Made by a program: the position numbers and the translations under genes
NCBI RefSeq assembly: GCF_900168055.1
Contig: NZ_FUYS01000015.1
Span: 1 to 64,000, forward strand
DNA from: Parapedobacter luteus
GTDB taxonomy: Bacteria; Bacteroidota; Bacteroidia; Sphingobacteriales; Sphingobacteriaceae
Length of the DNA: 64,000 bases
Reading direction: 5' to 3'
The notes under the pieces: generated by a model
What the model was told of the DNA's origin: nothing
The model's database searches: none
The model's input: the letters and a program-made list of their open reading frames with translations, nothing else
Shown here: piece by piece, positions 57,228 through 64,000 of the stretch
How positions within the stretch are numbered: position 1 is the stretch's first letter
Layout: the number at the start of each line of letters is the position of its first letter

Positions 57228-58744
57228 TAAACCGATTCAAGCGTTCCCTCGAGTTTCAATATCGCCGCCGAACGTTCCCGGATTTCCCTACAGAGCTGCT
57301 CATCGGCGGCAATAGAACGGCCAAAGGATGGGATCATCTCATGCAGTTTGGTCAGGTATTGCGCGGTCTTTGCCCGCTCGGGGAAGCACCTCGCCAGCAA
57401 ATCAATCATGATGGATACAGACGTGGATGCGCCCGGAGACGCGCCCAAAAGCGCGGCGATGGAACCGTCGGCACTGCTCACAACTTCGGTACCAAACTCC
57501 AGTATCCCACCATGTTTCTCATCTTTTTTAATCACCTGCACCCGTTGCCCGGCTACCTCAAGTTCCCAGTCCTCCTTCCGAGCGGTAGGCACATATTCTT
57601 TCAACGCCGCCAACCGATCGTCCGGACTTTGCCGCACCTGGTTGATGAGGTATTTGGTCAATGGGATGTTGTCCATACCGGCGGCGAGCATAGGCCTGAT
57701 ATTATTGAATTTAATGGAAGCAGGCAAATCCAGCCATGAGCCATTTTTCAGAAATTTAGTAGAAAAACCAGCATACGGTCCAAATAGCAAGGCTGTCTTT
57801 CCGTCGATGACACGGGTATCCAAATGAGGTACCGACATCGGAGGCGACCCTACGGCCGCCTTGCCATACACCTTGGCGTGATGCTTCGCAATAACCTCCG
57901 GATTAGTGCATTTCAACCATTGCCCGCTTACCGGGAATCCGCCAAAGCCCTTGGCTTCCTGGATACCTGATTTTTCAAGCAGCAACAGCGACCCGCCGCC
58001 TGCACCGATGAATACGAATTTCGCCGATACAGTACGTTTCTTGTCTGTGGTAAGATTCTTTACCGTGACTTCCCACCGGCCATTTGCAGCGCGCTCGATA
58101 TCACGGACCTCATGCGCCAAACGCAATTTGACATTGCTTTTCCTCGCCAAGTGGAAAAATAGCGAGCGGGTCAACGCACCGAAGTTGACATCCGTTCCAA
58201 TGTCGATCTTTGTGGCAGCAAGCTGCTCATCCGGATTCCGTCCCTCCATGATCAGCGGTACCCACTGCCTTAGCACCTCATGGTCTTCTGTATATTCCAT
58301 GCCCTGGAACAGGTGGTGGTCCCGCATGGTTTCATATCGCCTGCGTAAGAACGAAACATTTGACTTACCAAATACAAAACTCATATGGGGTACACTGCGG
58401 ATGAACTGCTCCGGTTGATCCACCAATCCGTTTGCAACCAGGTACGCCCAAAATTCTTTGGATATTTCAAACGCTTCAGCAATTTTGATCGCCTTGCTAA
58501 TGTCCACCGAACCATCTGGCCGCTGCGGTGTATAGTTCAATTCACATAGTGCTGAATGCCCTGTACCCGCATTGTTCCAAGCGTCCGAACTCTCGGCCGC
58601 CACCTCATCTAATCGCTCAAAAACTTCGATGCTTGCGCGGGGGTGCAGTTCATTGATCAGTGTGCCCAGGGTGGCACTCATGATACCCGCGCCGATAAGA
58701 ATTACATCCACCTCCTCGGCGGTTTTTTTTCTTCTTTTAGCCAT
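57227..58744 (-). CDS. mqo: Malate:quinone oxidoreductase
   Basis: FAD-dependent membrane-associated enzyme oxidising malate to oxaloacetate with quinone as acceptor. 505 residues. FAD motif [14 protein letters not shown] (about 14-27), then [23 protein letters not shown]-type block (the NAGTGH part is diagnostic), and C-terminal [15 protein letters not shown]. Length is typical. First gene of the mqo-pnuC-flavoprotein operon, with a clear promoter upstream. Confidence 0.96.
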   Translation of the reverse strand: MAKRRKKTAEEVDVILIGAGIMSATLGTLINELHPRASIEVFERLDEVAAESSDAWNNAGTGHSALCELNYTPQRPDGSVDISKAIKIAEAFEISKEFWAYLVANGLVDQPEQFIRSVPHMSFVFGKSNVSFLRRRYETMRDHHLFQGMEYTEDHEVLRQWVPLIMEGRNPDEQLAATKIDIGTDVNFGALTRSLFFHLARKSNVKLRLAHEVRDIERAANGRWEVTVKNLTTDKKRTVSAKFVFIGAGGGSLLLLEKSGIQEAKGFGGFPVSGQWLKCTNPEVIAKHHAKVYGKAAVGSPPMSVPHLDTRVIDGKTALLFGPYAGFSTKFLKNGSWLDLPASIKFNNIRPMLAAGMDNIPLTKYLINQVRQSPDDRLAALKEYVPTARKEDWELEVAGQRVQVIKKDEKHGGILEFGTEVVSSADGSIAALLGASPGASTSVSIMIDLLARCFPERAKTAQYLTKLHEMIPSFGRSIAADEQLCREIRERSAAILKLEGTLESV

Positions 58745-58758
58745 AGTCTTAATTGCCG

Positions 58759-58792
58759 CAAAATTAATGACAGAAATCAGATTATTTCCAAA
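58759..58792 (-). promoter_or_regulatory. Promoter of the mqo-pnuC operon
   Basis: On the minus strand TTTG (58792-58789), 22-base spacer, TAATTTTG (58766-58759). The leader to the mqo ATG would be about 12 bases. Confidence 0.7.
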
Positions 58793-58877
58793 TTTTCATC
58801 ATTAATTACAGAATTTTAACAATTTAAAATCCAACTGCCTAAATACTGCCATTTATAACAAACGAACAAAAACGCTT

Positions 58878-60170
58878 CTACAAAGCCGAATTCGCGCCGG
58901 CATTCGAATCCGTTGCATTATTCATGCCCTCGGCAGCCGGTTGTCCATTCCCTCTGCCTTTTTGCCTGAAATTACGCTTCTTCTTTGGTTTGCTGCTTCG
59001 TCTTTTTGCCGTATTTGCTGTCGCTGCTGCTGTCCGCTCGACAGCCATGCCTTCAGGAAGCTGCCCTTCTTCCACTTCGCTGTCCATCAACCGTTCGATG
59101 GCGGCAAAACGTCTGGTATCACGTTGGTTTACAAACGTTATGGCTGTACCCGTGCGTGCCGCACGGGCAGTTCGCCCAATCCGATGGATATAGTCTTCCG
59201 GATCGGGCGGCACGTCATAGTTGACCACCAAGTCGATGCCCTCGACGTCAATACCACGGGACAGCACGTCGGTGCCGATTAATATGGGAAGCTGCTTATT
59301 TTTAAAACGGAGCAGGATTTTTTCCCGTTCATCCTGAGGAAGGTCTGAATGGAAGGGTTCAACGGACAATCCCAATTTTCCCAGTTCGCGGCCCAATATT
59401 TTAACCTTCTCTTTTGTCGATGAAAACACGATCACGCTACTGTATGTCCCCGACTGCAAGAGCTGTTTCAACAAAGCTATTTTCTGCTCATCTGGCACAC
59501 GGTAATGCCGTTGCGTAATACCCTCTGCGGGTTTCGAGATGGCGATGTTGACCTGCTTGGGATGCTTGAGCAAAGCTTTGGCAAATGTGCGTATTTTTGG
59601 CGGCATCGTTGCAGAAAACAACATGGTCTGCCGTTCCGTTGAAACCTGCCGTACAATACGGTTGATATCATCTTTGAATCCCATATCCAGCATGCGGTCG
59701 GCCTCATCGAGCACGAGAAACTTGATCTCATCCAGGCGCACCGCCCCAGAATTCAAATGAGCGATGAGCCGTCCGGGAGTAGCTATCACAATATCAACCC
59801 CGTCACGCAATGCCTTACGCTGTTGTTCATAACCAATGCCGTCCCCTCCGCCATAAATAGCGATAGACGTGATCCCGGTAAAATAGGCCAGGCCTTCCAC
59901 CTGCTGATCGATTTGCACTGCCAGTTCGCGCGTCGGGGCCAGCACCAAGGCCGAAATAATCGGACGGTGTTCCATACGGCATATAGCGTCCATGACCGGC
60001 AACAAATACGAAGCTGTCTTACCCGTACCCGTCTGCGCACAGGCGATCAGGTCATGTTTGCTCTGGATAATCGGGATGGTTTCGGCTTGGATGGGGGTGG
60101 GTGTCTTGAACCCCATGCTATTTAGTCCTTCGAAAAGGCTGTCATCAAAATTAAAATCGCTGAACGTCAA
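58878..60170 (-). CDS. DEAD-box RNA helicase (RhlE-like)
   Basis: ATP-dependent RNA helicase for ribosome assembly or RNA decay. 430 residues. Q motif (FKTPTPIQAETIP), Walker A AQTGTGKT, PTRELA, TPGRLI, DEAD (LVLDEADRMLDMGF), SAT (LFSATMP), and the C-terminal helicase motifs HRIGRTARAARTG. A basic tail follows (AKRRSSKPKKKRNFRQKGRG). No ATG is near; TTG at 60170 gives MTFSDFNFDDSLFEGL, matching relatives. An upstream TTG at 60197 lies within the -7 box and is unlikely to be used. Divergent from a TetR gene. Confidence 0.93.
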   Translation of the reverse strand: MTFSDFNFDDSLFEGLNSMGFKTPTPIQAETIPIIQSKHDLIACAQTGTGKTASYLLPVMDAICRMEHRPIISALVLAPTRELAVQIDQQVEGLAYFTGITSIAIYGGGDGIGYEQQRKALRDGVDIVIATPGRLIAHLNSGAVRLDEIKFLVLDEADRMLDMGFKDDINRIVRQVSTERQTMLFSATMPPKIRTFAKALLKHPKQVNIAISKPAEGITQRHYRVPDEQKIALLKQLLQSGTYSSVIVFSSTKEKVKILGRELGKLGLSVEPFHSDLPQDEREKILLRFKNKQLPILIGTDVLSRGIDVEGIDLVVNYDVPPDPEDYIHRIGRTARAARTGTAITFVNQRDTRRFAAIERLMDSEVEEGQLPEGMAVERTAAATANTAKRRSSKPKKKRNFRQKGRGNGQPAAEGMNNATDSNAGANSAL

Positions 60171-60194
60171 AGTATATCTCGTTAAATAATAATG

Positions 60195-60202
60195 CAAAAG
60201 TA
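60195..60202 (-). promoter_or_regulatory. Candidate -7 box of the helicase gene
   Basis: On the minus strand TACTTTTG matches TAnnTTTG, about 25 bases before the TTG start at 60170. The nearest upstream TTTG (60232-60229) is 26 bases away, beyond the usual spacing. Confidence 0.5.
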
Positions 60203-60236
60203 CGCAATTTCAGCAGATTATACGCATACAAAAGAA

Positions 60237-60261
60237 TTGACCTCTTGACCGCTTTTGTCAA
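60237..60261. promoter_or_regulatory. Candidate operator of the second TetR regulator
   Basis: TTGAC (60237-60241) and GTCAA (60257-60261) are inverted repeats with a 15-base spacer. A further TTGAC (60245-60249) lies between them. Arm sequence and spacing equal those of the candidate operator at 17732-17756. It lies 65 bases before the tetR ATG. Confidence 0.5.
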
Positions 60262-60325
60262 ATTTCCGTTAAGAATAGCGAGAGCAACGCTTTTTTCGCA
60301 AATAATACTTTCCTTTGCCGACCGA

Positions 60326-60910
60326 ATGAACATTCAATTGGAACATACAACAGACAAGAAAGGTGCTATATTTGAAAGCACGCTTCGATTGGTTATGAAG
60401 CAAGGGTTTCATGGTAGCCCGATGAGTCAGATAGCACAGGAAGCAGGTGTTGCAACGGGTACCATCTACCATTATTTCTCTTCAAAAGATGAATTGATAG
60501 TCGAATTATTTAAACATTGCAAATACAAAATAGGAAGTGCAATGTTTAAAGTAGAAGAAGGGCAACTACCTTATCCGGCACGCTTTGTCGCGATCTGGAC
60601 AAACTTGGTACATTTTTACATCCAACATCCGGAGGTGTTGAGTTTTATGGAACAGTTTTTTTCATCGCCGTACGTCGAAGCCATTCATGGCCATGGGTGC
60701 AATATACAGATGCAAAACGAATTATCCAATTTTTTTCAACAAGGCATCGAGGAACACCACATCAAACCACTGGATATCAATATCCTCAGTGCTGCCTTCA
60801 TCGGTACCGTGACCGCTACCGCAAAGCGGCACATCAACGGCCACTATTCGTTTGACGAATCCTCCATGAACGAAATGGTCTCCATTATATGGGATGGAAT
60901 TAAAAAATAG
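60326..60910 (+). CDS. TetR/AcrR-family regulator of the second efflux cluster
   Basis: 194 residues. The helix-turn-helix spans about 12-60: AIFESTLRLVMKQGFHGSPM, then SQIAQEAGVATGTIYHYFSS. The C-terminal domain has FVAIWTNLVHFYIQHPEVLSF, resembling the TetR_C groups seen with efflux operons. ATG at 60326 is chosen; upstream residues show no similarity. It is followed by tolC, adaptor and RND genes with 17-43 base gaps, the same order as in the cluster at 11406-17708, and probably represses them. Confidence 0.9.
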   Translation: MNIQLEHTTDKKGAIFESTLRLVMKQGFHGSPMSQIAQEAGVATGTIYHYFSSKDELIVELFKHCKYKIGSAMFKVEEGQLPYPARFVAIWTNLVHFYIQHPEVLSFMEQFFSSPYVEAIHGHGCNIQMQNELSNFFQQGIEEHHIKPLDINILSAAFIGTVTATAKRHINGHYSFDESSMNEMVSIIWDGIKK

Positions 60911-60934
60911 AATCTTTTTCAGACACGAACGACA

Positions 60935-62275
60935 ATGTATAGAAAATTGCGAAATAGCTTAGTTTTTACCGTTGTACTCACCTCGGCGGTTACACGTTTA
61001 TTCGGACAGGAAACCCGGCCCTCGTTGCCGGAGAGGGCCTCCTTGGAAGACGTCGTATCTTATGCGCTCGAAAACCGACCAGCCGTACACCAGGCATTAA
61101 TCGATGAAGAGATCGGCGAACGGGATATCGCCTCGGCCCTATCGGGTTGGTTTCCGCAAATCAACGCCACGGGCACTTATAACTGGAACGTCAAAATACC
61201 GACGAACGTCATCGGTGGCAATGTGATTCAACTGGGGCAAAGTCATGTTGGTGCTGCGGTATTGCAGGCCGACCAGCAAATCCTCAATCCGAGCCTTATC
61301 CAAGCGTCCAAAGCGGCCAAGTATATCCGCCAGCAAAATGCCTTGAACACGGAAAACAGCTATATCAACACGGTGGTAGAGGTCAGCAAAGCTTACTACG
61401 ATATCCTCACCAGTGAAGAGCAGCTCAACATTATCAAGGAAAACATCCAGCGCCTGGAGCGGCAACTCAGCGATGCCAAGGCAAGGTATGAGACCGGGAT
61501 TGTCGACAATACCGATTTCAAACGGGCCCAAATCACGCTGAGCAATACGCTGGCCGAACAGAAACGAGTGAACGAACTGCTCACCTACAAGTATGCTTTC
61601 CTGAAGGAGCTCATCGGCCTCCCTGCAGAACAGCAGCTGACCCTATCGCTTGCCAGTGTATCCGCCATGGAAAAAGAAATGTTGCTCGACACCACACAAA
61701 CGGTAAACTATGAGCAACGCGTCGAGTTCAGGCAGATCCAGACGGTAAAACAATTGCAACAGCTTAACACACAGTACAATAAATGGACTTTCTTACCCAG
61801 CTTGTCGGCTTTCTACAATTATGCCTGGGATTTCAGGGATCCACAATTGTCTGGATTGTTCAACGAGGTTTTCCCTCGTTCGGTATTCGGGCTCACATTG
61901 AATATCCCGGTTTTCCAGGGTGGTAGACGCATCCACGAGATCCGCAAATCGCAATTACAGGAAACGCGTATCGACTGGGACATCGTCAACCTCAAAAACC
62001 AGATCAATACGCAATACGAAATGGCCATGGCCACCTACCAAGCCAACCTGAATGACTGGCAGGTAGCCCAGCGAAATGTGGCGCTTTCTGAAGAGGTCTA
62101 CAATACCATCAAATTGCAGTATGACGAAGGCATTAAGACCTACCTGGATTTGATGACCGCCGAGACCGACCTCCGCACGACACAAATCAATTACCTCAAT
62201 GCATTATTTGCCGTACTTGCAGGAAAACTGGACGTGCAACAGGCGCTGGGTCAGATCGAACCGCAAACAAACTAA
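60935..62275 (+). CDS. TolC-family outer-membrane efflux protein (second cluster)
   Basis: 446 residues. Signal peptide (about 1-26, ending LFG-QETR), then two outer-membrane efflux repeats. Long helices include LNIIKENIQRLERQLSDAKA and the C-terminal helical pair around TYLDLMTAETDLRTTQINYL. The channel docks with the adaptor encoded next. Start ATG clear; gap of 24 bases after tetR. Confidence 0.92.
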   Translation: MYRKLRNSLVFTVVLTSAVTRLFGQETRPSLPERASLEDVVSYALENRPAVHQALIDEEIGERDIASALSGWFPQINATGTYNWNVKIPTNVIGGNVIQLGQSHVGAAVLQADQQILNPSLIQASKAAKYIRQQNALNTENSYINTVVEVSKAYYDILTSEEQLNIIKENIQRLERQLSDAKARYETGIVDNTDFKRAQITLSNTLAEQKRVNELLTYKYAFLKELIGLPAEQQLTLSLASVSAMEKEMLLDTTQTVNYEQRVEFRQIQTVKQLQQLNTQYNKWTFLPSLSAFYNYAWDFRDPQLSGLFNEVFPRSVFGLTLNIPVFQGGRRIHEIRKSQLQETRIDWDIVNLKNQINTQYEMAMATYQANLNDWQVAQRNVALSEEVYNTIKLQYDEGIKTYLDLMTAETDLRTTQINYLNALFAVLAGKLDVQQALGQIEPQTN

Positions 62276-62292
62276 TTGTCTGAATTAAACAC

Positions 62293-63435
62293 ATGTCGAA
62301 ATCCATAACCATGAACAGCAATCATATCACCATCGGCTTACTTATTTTTGGGGCAAGTTTTATCGCCTCCTGCCGAAACAATCAACAGCAACAGGCCCCC
62401 GGCCAACAGGCTATCCCCGTGACTGTAGCCGAAGCCACCGAGGAAACGGTCGTTGGTGTAAGCGATTATCCGGGTACCGTGGTCGCGTTGAACGAGACGG
62501 AGCTACGTGCTGAAGTGAGCGGATACATCACCGGAATTTTGGTCGCAGACGGTGCTTCGGTCGCCAAGGGCCAGAAATTATATGAAATTGACCGTACACG
62601 GTACGCTGCCGAGGTCGAACAAGCGGAATCAAACCTGGCAATAGCCGAAGCTAATCTTGCCCGGTTGAAACGGGATTTGGGCCGCTACCAGAAGTTGGCC
62701 GAACAGGATGCCATAGCCAAGCAAACACTGGATTATGCCGAAACGGATTTTAACAATGCAGAAGCTCAAGTGATTGCTGCCCGGGCCGCACTTACCACCG
62801 CACAGACTAACTTAAACCGCTCGATCATTACGGCGCCCTTCAATGGCACGATAGGCATTTCGCAAGTACGCATGGGCGCTTTGGTATCGGCTGGAACAAC
62901 GCTGCTTAACAGCATTTCCTCGACCAACCCGATAGCCGTGGATTTCCCTGTGAGCGAACGGGATATTACACGCTTTAATGCACTGCGCCAATCGGGCGCG
63001 GCCAGCGATTCCAGCATCAGCATTACGTTGCCAGGCGGACAGGCATACCCCCACCCTGGCCGGATTACCGCCATCGACCGCGCGGTAGACCGCAATACGG
63101 GTACCATTACCGTACGGGCGAGCTTCCCCAATGAAACCAATACGTTGCTGCCGGGCATGAATACGACCGTGCGCGTACGCAACCAATCGCAATCCAACCA
63201 ATTGGTGATCCCTTACCGGGCCATCATCGAGCAGCTGGGCCAAACGTCCGTCTATGTGCTGACCGACAGCAGCACCGTGGAGCAACGCGGCGTACGGCTG
63301 GGATTGAAAGTTGCTGATCGCGTCGTCATCAACGAAGGGTTGTCGAAGGGCGAACAGGTAGTAACCGATGGTATCATCAACTTACGGCCGGGCGCCAGGG
63401 TACAGGTCAACCAGCCCACCGAGACAACAAAGTAA
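62293..63435 (+). CDS. RND efflux adaptor lipoprotein (AcrA-like)
   Basis: 380 residues. A lipoprotein-type signal ends at SFIASC, so the mature adaptor is probably anchored by lipid. Lipoyl halves (ELRAEVSGYITGILVADGAS and ITAPFNGTIGISQVRMGALV), an alpha-helical hairpin (about 100-165), beta-barrel and membrane-proximal domains follow the AcrA pattern. ATGs at 62293 and 62311 are both in frame; the latter gives a shorter signal. It lies 17 bases after tolC and 43 before the RND gene. Confidence 0.93.
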   Translation: MSKSITMNSNHITIGLLIFGASFIASCRNNQQQQAPGQQAIPVTVAEATEETVVGVSDYPGTVVALNETELRAEVSGYITGILVADGASVAKGQKLYEIDRTRYAAEVEQAESNLAIAEANLARLKRDLGRYQKLAEQDAIAKQTLDYAETDFNNAEAQVIAARAALTTAQTNLNRSIITAPFNGTIGISQVRMGALVSAGTTLLNSISSTNPIAVDFPVSERDITRFNALRQSGAASDSSISITLPGGQAYPHPGRITAIDRAVDRNTGTITVRASFPNETNTLLPGMNTTVRVRNQSQSNQLVIPYRAIIEQLGQTSVYVLTDSSTVEQRGVRLGLKVADRVVINEGLSKGEQVVTDGIINLRPGARVQVNQPTETTK

Positions 63436-63478
63436 GGGCGAACAACGACTATCAAACGTTATTTAGGACAGAACCAAC

Positions 63479-64000
63479 ATGATTTCAGAAGTATTCATAA
63501 GAAGACCCGTTACATCCATCGTCATCTCTATTTTGATTACGTTGATTGGGGTTATTTCTATCACCACGCTGCCCATCAGTCAGTATCCCAATATCACGCC
63601 GCCCACCGTGCAGGTACAGGCAACCTACACTGGAGCTGATGCGCAGACCGTAGAACAGACGGTGACGACCCTCATCGAAAGCCAAATCAACGGTACGCCG
63701 GGGATGACGTATATGCAATCCAACAGTACCTCCGATGGTCGGTCAGCCATCACCGTCACGTTTGATGTGGGCACCGATATCGATATCGCTACTTTGGATG
63801 TGCAAAACCGTGTGGGTATCGCCGAGCCGTCGCTACCCGAAGCTGTACGGCGCCTCGGAGTCATCACTCGCAAGGCCAACACCGACGCCTTGATGATGAT
63901 CTCCCTGATCTCACCCAACGGCACCCGTGACCAGAAATTTCTAGCGAACTATGCCAACTTGTACGTACGCGATGCGCTGATGCGGGTGAAGGGCGTAGGT
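63479..64000 (+). CDS. RND efflux transporter AcrB-like, N-terminal part (cut by right edge)
   Basis: First 174 residues of an RND pump. ATG at 63479 gives MISEVFIRRPVTSIVISILI, the usual AcrB N-terminal helix, followed by LPISQYPNITPPTVQVQATY and TVTTLIESQINGTPGM, conserved in the hydrophobe/amphiphile efflux (HAE1) group. No defect is seen in this part. The gene continues beyond the window. Compared with the pump at 11406-14576 the sequence is clearly a different subgroup. Confidence 0.92.
   Translation, partial: MISEVFIRRPVTSIVISILITLIGVISITTLPISQYPNITPPTVQVQATYTGADAQTVEQTVTTLIESQINGTPGMTYMQSNSTSDGRSAITVTFDVGTDIDIATLDVQNRVGIAEPSLPEAVRRLGVITRKANTDALMMISLISPNGTRDQKFLANYANLYVRDALMRVKGVG

Overview
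The window is chromosomal DNA of a member of the Bacteroidota, most likely the Sphingobacteriaceae (Parapedobacter/Sphingobacterium-like). This is inferred from two SusC/SusD operons, -7 boxes of the form TAnnTTTG with TTTG-like -33 boxes about 19-23 nt upstream, weak or absent Shine-Dalgarno sequences, and typical Bacteroidota housekeeping genes. It holds about 50 protein genes and three tRNAs (His, Phe, Val).

Layout. 1-345 is the end of an IS21-family element: the first 20 codons of istA on the minus strand, running off the left edge, plus five copies of a GGGGTCAGCATGCTCCG-like terminal motif. 600-11,256 is housekeeping: tRNA-His, htpG, an outer-membrane protein, purL, a patatin-like lipase, mgsA, coaA, an MscS channel, folA and thyA. 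11,344-17,784 is a complete self-regulated efflux operon (TetR-TolC-adaptor-RND). 17,904-21,640 pairs a Nudix-type regulator with a divergent glycolytic operon (pfkA, a BadF-type sugar kinase, gapA). 21,675-30,856 holds mnmA, tRNA-Phe, tRNA-Val, mtaB, the mlaEFD lipid-transport operon, a secreted protein with a basic tail, a twin-arginine SGNH esterase and pncB. A methyltransferase follows.

31,548-42,749 is the accessory part: two SusC/SusD operons in a row on the minus strand. The first lies between two nearly identical 111/112-bp direct repeats, each holding a terminator. The second has a one-base frameshift in its susC. Both susC genes have well-formed promoters and unusually long untranslated leaders (about 390 and 270 nt).

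43,124-64,000 is again mostly housekeeping: serS, rsmI, lnt, ribE, a second MscS, xerD, a histidine-rich TonB receptor with a histidine-rich lipoprotein (probably metal uptake), ispE, a DinB-like protein, an acyl-CoA dehydrogenase-pnuC-mqo operon, a DEAD-box helicase, and a second TetR-TolC-adaptor-RND cluster cut by the right edge.

The observations most worth checking are the repeat-bounded SusCD module, the shared promoter and leader layout of the two susC genes, an identical spaced motif (TTGAC-N15-GTCAA) upstream of both TetR/efflux clusters, and the palindrome in the pfkA leader next to the Nudix regulator. No CRISPR array, prophage or recognisable defence system is present.
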